Shown: positions 10,905 through 22,300 of the stretch, piece by piece
Layout: each line of letters opens with the position of its first letter
How positions within the stretch are numbered: the stretch's first letter is position 1
Origin: Diadema setosum
Taxonomy: Eukaryota > Echinodermata > Echinoidea > Diadematoida > Diadematidae
Direction: 5' to 3'
DNA: 64,000 bases
Assembly: GCA_033980235.1 (NCBI GenBank)
Contig: CM067077.1
Span: 2,090,972 to 2,154,971 of the forward strand
The notes under the pieces: model-generated
What the model saw: only the letters and a program-made list of their open reading frames with translations
Databases searched by the model: none
Told to the model about the DNA's origin: nothing
Translations under genes and position numbers: made by a program

Positions 10905-11850
10905 CCTCAGCACGAAGTGGTGCCGGAGGCATTATGTTTTCGGGTTGTCCGTCCGTCCGTACGTCCGTACGTCCGTCCACATTCGTTTACGCGATAACTT
11001 GAGTAATATTGACTGGAATTTTACCAAACTTTGTCCAAGTATAAAGTATGATGGGGCAATTACTTGATTAGATTTTGGGTGATATCAGCCAAAGGTCTAA
11101 GGTGAAGGTCAAATCATGAAATTGTATCTGTTTACACGATAATTCAAGACTGGATCAAGCAAATATCACCAAACTTTGTTCAAGGATGATGTATGGTGGA
11201 ATAATTTATTAATTTTGGAGTGAAATCGGACAGATGTCAAAGGTCAAAGATCAAGGTCAAATCCTAAAATTTATCTTTTTACATGATAACTCAAAATCGG
11301 ATGGAGCAGCTTTCACCAAACTTGGTCCAAGGATGATGTACAATAAAGTAATTAGTTGAGAAGATTTTAGTGACATTGGAAAAAGGTCAAAGGTCAAAAT
11401 TTCAAGGTCAAATGCTAAAAGTGTTGCTATTTCCCCATATGCATGCAATGCCCAAAGTTATTTTCTTGAAACTTAGTGTAGACATGTACTACTGCATAAA
11501 GATTCTCCAGAGAGTGTTTCATATCATAAGGTCAAAGGTCAAAAGGTCAAAGATTAGGTGAAAATGTTACAATTTTACTTTTCTCACAAATGGTTCAATG
11601 TATCTTCATGGAACTTGGTACATACACATGTACTGACTAGCAGGGATTACCTAGGGAATTTAGGGGTCATGGATCAATATTCAGGGGTCAAAGGTCAAGG
11701 CCAACTGGTCAAAATTTTATTATTTTCCTCTTATATACTAGTATATGCAGTGGTTGAATTATTACTTTTAAAACTTAATATACATACCTACTGGAGATTC
11801 TCGTGAAGAATTCCTGCCAGAAGGTCAAAGGTCAAAGGTTAAGGGTCAAA
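10905..11850 (+). repeat. AGGTCA-rich dispersed element (long type), copy 1
   Basis: It starts with GGAGGCATTATGTTTTCGGG and a CCGTCCGTCCGTACGTCCGT run. Sub-repeats of about 150 bp follow, each with an ACGATAACTCAAGA-like start, a CACCAAACTTGGTCCAAGG middle and an AGGTCAAAGGTCA end. Exact AGGTCA-A-AGGTCA (DR1 spacing) occurs several times, for example near 11,384, 11,529 and 11,821. The element stops abruptly at 11,850, where it joins reverse transcriptase sequence: this is the array junction. Confidence 0.7.
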
Positions 11851-13200
11851 TCTGGAACCCGGCTCGACCCAACAGACATGTTACATTGCAAAAGGGCTCA
11901 AAAACCTTTATGCCCTCTCTGGAGTCGGAGCCCACACTTTAGGTCTTATCCCCACTCTATCCGCACACTACTTGAATATCAACTATCTGCCTCCGCCCCG
12001 CGTGCCTTATGGGGTTTCCATATACCACCTAAAAAAAAAAGCATGATACCAAACTCGATCAGGCGCAAACACACCTTGTCAAACGGATCATCGGTCTTCC
12101 CCTGTCTGCTGCAGACGAAAGTGTATATCTCCTCACCGGCCTACAACCAATATCACGACGTATTGATCACGAAACACTCCTACTGCTTGGCCAAACCCTC
12201 AACCTAGACCACACAAGGTTTGAGCAGCGTTCCTTTATCCATGCAGTAAGATGCAACACCCCATTCATCTCTACTCTGAAGACCATCCTATCTAATACAG
12301 CCTATACTCAAACTCAATGACCTCTTGAACCGTTTCATGCCATATCCCCGCTGGAAACGCCTCGTAAGAAATATGATCTCTACAGCAACACATAAGGACC
12401 TCACAAAAAAAAAAAAAAAATATCTTAACCTCAAACCCTCACTTGAATTTTGGACACACTGGAATCACATTAACCCGAGGATAATCTACCCCTCAAACCC
12501 TCCATCCCTTATCATCCGACAGGCCCTGACTGCAAGAGCTTAACTCCTAACATCCACATACTTACTACAAACAAGACTTCTCAAGATAAAGAATCAGATG
12601 GACCCCACATGCCCCCTATGCAATGAGGAATATGAAACTACCGTACACTTTGTATCTACCTGCCGTCACACCACTGGAATCCGCCATTGATTTATAAAAC
12701 AGAACAGAAAGTGCGCCTGCTGAAATATCCCTTTCCTTCCAATAACACCCAGACTGCGCTCCAGTTTACATGCACAACACTCTTACCATGACTCTATAAC
12801 CTCCCACAGTCTGCCAATGACAAAGTCCTGCTATGCTCCCTTCACATTATGCAAACTCCATATTAACGATTGAACTGCAATCTTTCCAACCCTGTCCCCT
12901 GATATCACCTATCTAAACAGGAAGGTACCTACTCCTGAACACCTCTCTACCATCCACGCTTGCACAACCAATATCACGAGGTATTGATCATGAAACACTC
13001 TTACTGCTTGGTCAAACCCTCAACCTGGACCACACAAGGTTTGAGCGGCGTTCATTTCTCCATGCAGCACAACATCCCAATCATCTCTACTCTGAAGACC
13101 ACCTTATCTAATACAACCTATACCCAAACTCAATGACCTCATGAACCATCCACGCTCGTCAATCTCCGACATAAACGGAGGGAGGAAAAGAAGAAGAAGA
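11851..13200 (+). pseudogene. Reverse transcriptase 3' remnant, copy 2
   Basis: The C-terminal part of the same non-LTR element as at 3,405-4,560, with several frameshifts. A segment corresponding to about 12,139-12,320 is repeated at 12,961-13,147, and copy 3 shares this repeat. The GGAGGGAGGAAAAGAAGAAG tail lies at about 13,178-13,200. There is no coding capacity. Confidence 0.75.
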
Positions 13201-14464
13201 AGGTTGTATGGCGACAATTTTGGGGTTCAAATTCAAACCCGTATTTCTTAGTGTGTATATTAAAAAAAAAATCGTTTGATCACGTTACTGTCTTGTGACA
13301 TTTTCTTTTCCATTCATCATTCTTCTATAGTAAATTTAATTGCATAAAAAAACTAGTACATAAAGGAACAAAACACCTATAGTATTTACAACTCTTTCTG
13401 ATATGAATATGAAGAATGAGGCAAACTTCATGCGGATGAGGAACTGACGAAAGAAGGCGATTCTGTGAGAATGTTGGAGTGATGATGTGAGCTGTGTGTT
13501 GTAATCCCATCTCTCTACAACCAAAATTTGTCAGCCCTCCTATTAATGTTTTCTAACAGCCCCATTGCGTTTAAATATTGCTAATAATAATTATATCAGT
13601 TATTGTTTTCTGGATCTTACAATGCCGTCTTAATTATTTTCTCCTTTTTTCCTTTCACTCTTAATTTTCTCAATATTCTGTGACAAATGATAAATGTATT
13701 GGCAATGATAATAATTACAATGCTAATGATAATAATGTTAATTTTTATTTCTTTTTTAGCTAGCATAGCCATGGAGCACAACATTGCTAACACATTTTGA
13801 GTGTTTTACAAAGGCTTCCCAATGTCATTGACACATTACAGAAAAAGAAAGAAAGAAGGAAGTAAAGAAAGAAAAAGAGAAAGCAAAAAGGAAGAAAATC
13901 AGAAGATGTCTGAGGGTGTCTTGGTGCCGCGGTTGGTATCAGGTGCTCACACATTCACCTTGACTCTGTATACATGGTATAAGGGCAATTTCATTTATGA
14001 TCCTGATTACTGAACCCCGGAAAATAGAATATCTGAGTGCGCGCTAACACTATAGTTGCATGGCTTTGAACGCAGTGCTGCCTGACACGCCCTACATGTA
14101 TTACAAAAGCGTCCCGATGTGCCGTGGTCACATGCTGGACAAGAAAATAGGAAAAGAGATCGAAAGTAAAGAGAGAAATGCTACATTGTTGCTGCGGTTG
14201 GCATCGGGTATAAACAACCCATTCTGCTTACTCACATGTTGCTAAGAGCCAGTTGCTATACTATAGTCTGATATTAAATGTGTGGTATGCTTGCCAAAAT
14301 GAGACAATACCACCGAAACCTGAATGACGTTGTATGTATAGGATCTAAAAATCTACGAGACATCCAATATCTGGCGCTTTTGAAGTCGCTTTTAGCTAGG
14401 GTGCCCTCATAATCAAGAATCAGTCGTGTTTGGAGCTTCGTACCAGAGGTGAGAAATACAAACA
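13201..14464. other. 5' flank of double-BTB gene, copy 2
   Basis: This corresponds to 4,553-5,820 of copy 1. It includes the right inverted end of an older DNA element (about 13,220-13,262), AT-rich sequence, and the degenerate duplication at 13,801-14,245. Shared differences link it to copy 3 rather than copy 1. Confidence 0.5.
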
Positions 14465-15478
14465 ATGGCGTCTTATGTAGGACTGAATGTTGGCGGCACA
14501 ATTTACGAAACAGCCGAAATGACTCTTACCAGTCAACCTGAAAGTTTCTTCACCTCGCTATTGAGTGGCAATCATAGCAGTGCCATCAGAGATGAACGGG
14601 GGAACTACAGAATTGATCGTGATGGTGACATATTCCGATACATTCTCAATTACCTGCGTGATAACAAGCTCATTCTACCAGAAGGTTTCAACAAGCTCGC
14701 CTTACTCGAGCGCGAAGCGGATTTCTACCAGCTCCAATCACTCAAAACTGACATCCAGGCCTTGAGAGTGGGAAAGCGCAGTGACCCTATTTCTTTAAAC
14801 GTTTCTGGAACGACTTACACAACAACAAGGGAAGTTCTTTCCCATGAGCCCAAGTCAGTTTTCCAACAGATTCTGGATTACCAGGCCACTCCAGTGAACG
14901 GTCAATACTTAATACCAGGTGACGGAGCACTCTTCAACCTCATATTGGAATATCTCCGGTTTGGAGCTCTCGTTCCATATACCTCTTCGGATGGATGGGA
15001 GTCGCTAAAAAATGAAGCAAGATTTCTGAAGCTTGAGGTTCTTCTGGCGCACATCGCAATCCGTCAGATGTTAGCATCAGATGAAACACCCCTTAAGGGA
15101 CTGGCAATGTTTGCCAGACGGGACGACTTCGTGTTGTACGCAAGGGATCGATCAATTTTGAAGAGTTTAGCTACAATGCTGCTAACGAAAGACCCGTTTC
15201 CAGAGAGGATCATCTATCGATACAGCAGCAGAATTTCTATCTTCGTCATGGTAATTTCTCTGGACAGGTCTCAGGCAGGAGAACCTGTTTCTACACCGGC
15301 AACCGAGGCGGATCCTAGTCACATCAGCCGATACCCTGCAAATAGAGAAGACATGATCGCACTCCTCTCTGTTCTCGTTGGCATGGAAACCCATCGAAAA
15401 GTTTTCCCTTCCTCGTACCTTGGGTTGTTTTGCATTCCAAGCGACATAGCTAGTAGTAAGCTTAAGGAGATATTTTAA
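14465..15478 (+). CDS. Double BTB/T1 (KCTD-like) protein, copy 2
   Basis: A 337-residue intact frame, the same architecture as copy 1: T1 domain at residues 5-99, second T1 at 108-200, unassigned C-terminus. By eye it differs from copy 1 at four nucleotides, giving A17, A99 and A329, plus one silent change. From copy 3 it differs at two, both amino-acid changing (A17, A329). Each replacement yields alanine, and none hits an evident core motif. All three copies keep the same start context and stop. The LTR retrotransposon at 17,401 lies 1.9 kb downstream of the stop codon and does not interrupt the gene, though it may affect its 3' end. Function is inferred from the family only. Confidence 0.85.
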   Translation: MASYVGLNVGGTIYETAEMTLTSQPESFFTSLLSGNHSSAIRDERGNYRIDRDGDIFRYILNYLRDNKLILPEGFNKLALLEREADFYQLQSLKTDIQALRVGKRSDPISLNVSGTTYTTTREVLSHEPKSVFQQILDYQATPVNGQYLIPGDGALFNLILEYLRFGALVPYTSSDGWESLKNEARFLKLEVLLAHIAIRQMLASDETPLKGLAMFARRDDFVLYARDRSILKSLATMLLTKDPFPERIIYRYSSRISIFVMVISLDRSQAGEPVSTPATEADPSHISRYPANREDMIALLSVLVGMETHRKVFPSSYLGLFCIPSDIASSKLKEIF

Positions 15479-15710
15479 GCTTTGGCTGTAGTACTTAGCA
15501 GTAGTATCTTCATCCACATGCATACTGTTTAATACTGTGATGGAGTGATGTACTTCAGGTTTGATGAGTACATTCTATAACCAAATTCTACAAGTATTAT
15601 ACTCCGCTTGGCGCCAGCTATTATTGTCAGCATTTTATAACGTTTAATTTCTCAAAAGGATTGGTGACTAGAAGTGCTTCATGGCGAAGTTGAAGTGTAT
15701 ATAGGGCGAT

Positions 15711-15896
15711 GTGAGTCAAAAAATCCACAATTTAGAGGGTAGAGTGAACAGGGATAATTATAATGTCCGCCCATGTCTGATTAAAGCAACTTGGGAAGAG
15801 TTCATAGCATTAGTTGTCGATCATTTTTACAAAGAAAACAAGTTGCGTTTCTGCGCCAGGGATTTTGACAAAAGTTCTGAGTGGATAATGTCCTAA
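15711..15896 (+). CDS. Small open frame downstream of double-BTB gene, copy 2
   Basis: The same 61-residue frame as in copies 1 and 3, with one Leu to Phe change. No recognised family. It may be 3' UTR; a candidate AATAAA lies at 16,280-16,285. Confidence 0.15.
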   Translation: MSQKIHNLEGRVNRDNYNVRPCLIKATWEEFIALVVDHFYKENKLRFCARDFDKSSEWIMS

Positions 15897-16484
15897 ACAA
15901 CACGATTGTTATTATGATTGTTATTATGATTGTTATCATGATTGTCTTCGTTTTAAATCAGCGAGAGCACAGTGTTATCGTCATAGTGCGTCTGAATCCA
16001 TCACAGCACTTGTGGGTGGAGAATGGTGTCTAACTAGATTTCGGTAAATGTATCATAGGGATGCTACGAACAGAAAAACAAATGTTGTTAAAATTTCTAA
16101 TCATCCATTTTCACGCTCCTCTGCCACCGCCGTCTATTTCTTCTTCACTTTCCTATTCTTCGAATTCTTTATTTGCTATTTCATGTACACGTTTCTGTCT
16201 GATATTATTTCTTATTTCCAGCGTACATACCTTTTTTCTGTGTTGTAAACGTAAGGCCAAAACAGTGGTGTCTGATGTAAATAAAAAAATCATGTTAAAG
16301 TTGTTGATGTTGAAGGGCAGAATATGTGAGATTCTGATACAATGTCATGTACGTACTGTAGATATTCTGAGTATAGGGTGATTAAGTTCTAATAACATGT
16401 AAATATTGCTGATAGATTTACAGTGTATCACTTTTTGCCATCTTTCTCCTTTCTATGTGTGATAATACATCGTTTTTGTTTTGT

Positions 16485-17095
16485 CTCCGCCTCGAATTGA
16501 CGTCGGAGGAATTATGTTTTTGGGCTGTTTCTGTCCGTAATCAATTTTTGTAAACAACGTTACTAAAAAACTTGTCGAGGTATCCCAATGAAACTTATCA
16601 TGTATAATTATGTATGAGCGGGTGAAGTTGTGCCTATCAACCTTTGGGTGTACATACTCATGGTCAAAGGTCAAGGTCAAATGCTCAAAATTTCACTATT
16701 TCCCATAATGCAGGGAGGTGAGACTAAACCTAATCTATGCAATGCCTGAAGGTATTTTCTTGAAACTTATCTAGTGTATGCACGTCATGTGCTACCCAAT
16801 AGAGAGAGTTTCGGGCTATGATGTCAAAGTTCAATATTGAACTAATTGTATGTTAAAATTTGAATTTTTCCTCATAACATCTCGGAAATGATTAAAGGTA
16901 TGGAAATGACTACATGTGCATGTACTGACTGGCAGTGATTATCTTGGGGATTTGGGGGTCATGGGTCAAAATTTAAGGACATCTCCTCAGAATTTCACTA
17001 TTTCCCTCATTGAATATCAATGCAATGCCGGCAGGATTTTTCTTGAAACTTCGTGTATACAAGTATTACCCAATAGAGATTGGCTGCAAGAGGTA
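16485..17095 (+). repeat. AGGTCA-rich dispersed element (short type), copy 2
   Basis: Equivalent of 7,836-8,445, with the same opening (GGAGGAATTATGTTTTTGGG) and the TGGTCAAAGGTCAAGGTCAA block at about 16,660-16,680. Confidence 0.6.
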
Positions 17096-17395
17096 GAGAG
17101 GTTTTTCGATCGTCGTTTCGTCATTTTTCGCTGATGAAGACAGTTTTGGGCTTCGAAGATTGCTTCCTGAAGTTGAATCGCGCCTGGACCTCAGAGCTTT
17201 TCTCTCACGCGATAATTAGCGAATTTGATGATGACGTCCCTTGGCTGCGATTTCCTTTCGTTCGAGGCCGAGGTGGCGGCAGACGCCGACTGTTCAAAAG
17301 AAGGGGTCCTAATCGAAGAGAACGGTCGATGTCATCGTCATGTAGTTCGATTCGATCCGAGCCAACCATGGCCAACCCCCTGGCATATTGGTTTG

Positions 17396-17400
17396 ATGAT
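17396..17400. repeat. Target-site duplication of element 1, left
   Basis: ATGAT, matched by 25,867-25,871. The uninterrupted site in copies 1 and 3 reads TTTGATGATGAAG. Confidence 0.95.
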
Positions 17401-19243
17401 TGTCACATGGGCGGACTCAAATAATGCTCAATCACACTCGTGCCATTCACTTCAATGTACAATTTAATATAAGCATTTGTGGAATATTTACAGGACTGAA
17501 ATCAAGGAGTTGTGACCAACATAAAATGCAAAATCAAAATTCTTAGTGAGATAAATTTAATTACAATACTCTTATATTCGACAACCATGTGAACGGGACC
17601 CTGTCTTGGTCCGGTTCCACCTGTGATTTTGGCTTGACACTTGTTCAGAATAATTATACCAGCTTCACTATCAATTCGTTATCCCTGACAATACACTATC
17701 TGCTATCAAGCGCAACACTATTTGGTTCACACCACCGTAGTGCTGATCCGGAGATGACCAGCCTGCACGCACGACGGTTTACCGCGGTTAAAACACTTGT
17801 CTTCAATTACACTGCTTCCGTTTACATCCGGGTTCTGTGCTAACCCGCAATTATCATGAAGTATATAAATACCAATCTTCGAATTATGTGCACATTATTT
17901 TCATCTTTTTACCAATTTAACCTGACCTTCATCTCTCTACTTCAGCGACACTTCCACGTCGTAACCAAGAGTAACCAATCATATCTACAGGGTGTCATGC
18001 ACCCGCCAGGTTCATCGCTCACCTGCGTTGTCCCCAGAGTCACATTAATTGTCAAACTGTTCGCTTCCAGAACATGAACTGATTCGTGGGTGGAGCGTCC
18101 TTATATGCGAGGTTGCTGTTCCAGCTCCAAAGTGTCGCGAGGGACCCGCGTTCCGTATTCTTTGGCGTCCAAAGTCCTCCCTAGCGAGGGGCGGACCCAG
18201 TCGCTCTGCTGCGAATGCGTCGGCCTGGGAGTAGGCTCGTCCTCGGTCTCGGCGCCATCTACAAAATCATTTAAATGCAACATCTACCAGTGGGGTGTGT
18301 TCTAATCACACACACACAAAGATTATCAGCTTAAAATCCTGACATCACAGTGACAATTTACGAACTGCATTATTATCCAATTAACATACAAAAATTCACA
18401 TAATGAAATGTTTCAAACATTGGAAATATAACCGTGCATAGCTTATCAAACATCACCGCATCGTTTATAATATACTTTATCACTTATTCACGGGGTTCTC
18501 CGGGGCTATATGTGGTGCCCTGAAACACATTCACATCCTTTTACACGACAAAGTAGAAATCAAATCGCAATTTAACTTACCAATGACCGGTGTAATATAA
18601 CCAAAATGCCTCTTCTTCTTGGCTACTGGAAGGCTGCAAAGGCTGTTGGAATACGCCTTCTGGCAGCAAACAAAATCTGAACTCTAATCAGCCAGTACAC
18701 AGGCTGACGGTAAGGTGGACGGACGGCTCCTGGCCGCAAACGAAATTGGGCTTAGACACAAAATTATCTTGCCAACTGGCGCCTGAGTGTGGCAGGTTGG
18801 TTTCCTGCCATCACGGAGCTAACTCAATGTTCTCTCGGTGAAATCAAAATGGTGTCTGCCCCGAAAAGATCCAACTCTACTGTTAAATTGCTACTCGGCT
18901 ACGACACTCCTTTTCGAGGCATTTGGAATATTTGATACAACTAAAAGGACTTGAACGAAAACACCTATACAGCACTCTCCCGGAACTGGAGCTATTTCCT
19001 GTCTTTTCTTTCTACATTAATTGACATGCAAAAATAAATGAACTCCTCTCGGTCATCGATGGCGCTACTTGTAAAACATTTACACCTGTCTTATCACTTT
19101 CTCTCTCTCGCTCTCGCTTTCTCTCTCGCTCCCTCACTCGCACCCTTTGTCTCGTTATCCCTACCCGTAAACATGTTTGTCTAGTTGAATGACCGATAGG
19201 TGATGTACATGAAACAACCTGGAAATGCATTTTCAATGTGACA
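17401..19243 (-). repeat. 3' LTR of element 1
   Basis: 1,843 bp, from TGTCACAT to ATGTGACA in plus orientation. It appears identical to 24,024-25,866. Short frames inside the LTR are the same in both copies and are not genes. Confidence 0.95.
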
Positions 19244-19262
19244 TTTCACTCCCCCTTTCGAA
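19244..19262 (-). promoter_or_regulatory. Polypurine tract of element 1
   Basis: On the minus strand this reads CGAAAGGGGGAGTGAAA directly before the 3' LTR, where plus-strand DNA priming is expected. Confidence 0.8.
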
Positions 19263-19311
19263 AAATGCATTTCATAATTAAAAGAAATTACTTATAACAC
19301 TATCTTTCTCT

Positions 19312-22300
19312 CTACAGCCGGCTTAGTAGGTCTGCGCCAACATTCTCGCTGCCGCGGATAGCTTCCACACGGAATCTGTAGGGTTGCAAAGCCAGAATCC
19401 AACGCATTAGCCTCCCATTTGCAGGGCTAGCCTTGTTCATGTACACTAGTGGGTGGTGGTCTGTTTCTAGCACAAATTGTCTGCCGTACAAGTATGGTTC
19501 GAACTTCTTTACTGCCCAAACTACAGCTAAGCACTCACGTTCTATGGTTGAGTATGCTTGTTCTCGTCGAAGCAGTTTTCGGCTCGCGTAGGAGACTGGA
19601 AATCGTTCGTCTTGGTGTGTTTGGAGGAGGACTGCTCCTAGTCCAACGTTGGAGGCGTCTGTCCTGAGGATGAAGTCCTGTGACAAATCTGGCGAATGAA
19701 GGATAGGGGGGTTAGAGAGTTTTTCCTTCAGTGTTGTGAAGGCCTGCTCTTGGCTCGTTTCCCATTTTACCTTGTTTGGTTCAGCATTTCTGGTCCTGTC
19801 TGTGAGTGGTGCGGCGACGGCGGCGTAGTTCGGAATGAACTTCCGGTAGTAGTTCGCCATACCTAGAAAGGATCTGAGCTCTCGTTTGGTCTGAGGCTGA
19901 CTTACCTCTTGGATGGCTTTGAGTTTTTCAGGGCGGGGTCTTACCTGTCCGTGATCGATCACGTGTCCTAGGAATTCGACGCTTGTCTGTCCGATGAAGC
20001 ACTTACTTGGTCTAGCAGTGAGCTTTGCGGCTCGTAGTCGTCTGAAGAGTTCTGTGAGTGTACGTAGGTGTTCTTCCCACGTGGTCGAATAGATGAGGAT
20101 GTCGTCGATGTAGTTCACCGTTCCTCCGAGTCGGTCTAGCAGTCTCCTCATCAGTCGACTGAAGGAGGCGGGAGCGTTCACTAAGCCGAAGGGCATCATT
20201 GTGAACTGAAAGAGACCATCGGGGGTAAGAAAAGCGGTTAGTGGTTTGGATTCGGCTGCCATGGGTACCTGCCAGTATCCTTTGCTGAGATCTATTTTGG
20301 TGAAGAACTTTGCATGGGCGACTTTTGTGAAGAGTTCATCTTGGTCTGGTATGGGTTCAGCATCAAATACAGTCACTTTATTGAGTTTTCTGAAGTCTAC
20401 ACAAAACCGGTTGCTGCCATCGGGCTTTTTAACCAGTACTATGGGGGAGGCAATGGGGCTTTCTGATGGCTCAATTACTCCGAGCGATAGCATGGTTTTT
20501 ACCTCTTCTCTGACTGTGTCTCTAAGAGAGTGGGGAATGGGATATGGTTTACTCTTCAGGTGTTCATTTCCTTTGAGTTTGATGTGGTGTTCGCCTAACG
20601 TGGTTCGACCGGGAAGATCAGACAGGACGTCTTTGTACTCGTTGAGGAGTTCGTTGACCTGTTCTTTCTGTGGGGAGGAAAGGGCTGAGTTAATTGAGAC
20701 ATCGTCAAGTGACTCTTTCGCCTGAAATGGGAAAGGCTGTAGGAGAGATGTGTTAGTTAGTGGTTGCTGCGTTTCTTCCTCGTCATCATTTTGCTCTTCG
20801 CATTCGATCACGGCGGTACAAGCAGCTTCGGCATCTGAAATAGAGGGAATATCATTTCTAGCATGATACTTTTTCAGAAGATTGATGTGGAACACCTTTG
20901 GTTTCCCGTTGAGGTCGATCCTGTAGTCCATGGAGCTGATTTTGGAGATCACGTCAAAGGGGCCCTTCCATTGTAGAAGGAGCTTATTCCTGTCAGTTGG
21001 TAGGAGTAGGAGTACCTTGTCTCCGACTTGTAGCTCCCTGTGTTTTGCCTTCTGATTGTAGTATTTTGCATACCTGTTTGCTGATTTCTGAAGTTGAGTG
21101 TGGGCGTTGCGGCATGTTTCGTCGATCCTGTTTCGGAGATCAAGTACATAGTGGTAAGTAGACTTGGTCTCACCTGTTTCGGCTTCTCCTGTCCAGAGTT
21201 CTCTCAGGATGTCGAGGGGTCCGCGTACCTTCCGGCCGTAAAGAAGCTCGAACGGGGAGAACCCCATGCTCTCTTGTGGTGCTTCTCTCACTGCAAATAG
21301 AAGGGGAGTAATGTACCTGTCCCAGTCTTTTGGGTTTTCAGCGCACATACGTTTCAACATTTGTTTTAGAGTGCCATTGAAGCGCTCAACTAGTCCATTC
21401 GCGGCAGGGTGATATGGGGATGTAGTGAAGTGTTTGATGGAGAGTAATTTGCTTACCTCTTTCATGAGATCAGATGTGAACTGAGTCCCTTGATCGGTCA
21501 GCATTTCCTTGGGGATTCCGACTCTGGTGAAGATGCTCACTAGGGCTTCTGCAACTCTTTCTGTCTCGATGCTTGGGAGTGGGATTGCCTCGGGGTACCT
21601 AGTAGCAACATCAATAACGGTAAGTATGTACCTATTTTTCTGGTCAGTCATTGGGTGTATTGGTCCAACTATGTCTACAGCAATGCGTTCGAAGGGGACT
21701 TCGATGAGCGGCATCTTTCCGAGGGGGACCTTGGTTACACGACCTTTTGATAGTGTACGTTGGCAGACGTCACACGATCTACAGTACCTGGTAATGTCAG
21801 AGTTCATACCGGGCCAAAAGAAATTGGTAAGTATCTTTTCAGTTGTCTTTTTGGTACCTTGATGCCCTCCGAGTATGTTTTCATGGGCTGTTTGCATAAC
21901 CTGTTTGCGGTATTGTTTTGGTACTACCGCTTGTGTGATTGTTGTGTCAGGGTCCATTTGGGGAGAGTGGAATGAGCGATACAGCATTCCGTCTTTGTAA
22001 AAGAAGGAAGAGAGACCGTTATTGCGACTTACCTTCTCTGAACGAGTATCGGCGAGTTCTCGCAGGCGGTGTAATGTTTCATCCTTCTGTTGTGCCTCTT
22101 TGAGAGCTGTTGGAGTCACGATGTCTTCCATTGGGTGTGGGGTTTTGAGGGGACGAAATGGCTTACCGTCTCGTTGAGCCTGGGCTCTCGTCTGTACGGC
22201 GCCGACAGGCATTGGTGTAGCCGTCCAGTCGGGATCTGGGTTGTCTGGTTCTCTTACTCCGGGTAGGTTACCTAAAATCAGGTCATAGAGTGGAGTTTTC

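Larger units (their letters stand above)
3405..11850. repeat. Tandem array unit, copy 1 of 3
   Basis: This is the leftmost unit of a head-to-tail triplication. It starts inside the reverse transcriptase remnant at TCTAGAACCCGGCTCG and ends inside an AGGTCA-rich element. The same order of landmarks recurs in copies 2 and 3: reverse transcriptase 3' half, tail, double-BTB gene, AGGTCA element, MITE, second AGGTCA element. Its left arm differs most from the other two copies, as expected for an outer edge of the array. Identity was judged by eye. Confidence 0.85.

Noticed and set aside
17589..18305. Short frames inside the LTRs of element 1 (repeated at 24,212-24,928)
   Set aside because: They are identical only because the LTRs are identical, and no domain is recognised.
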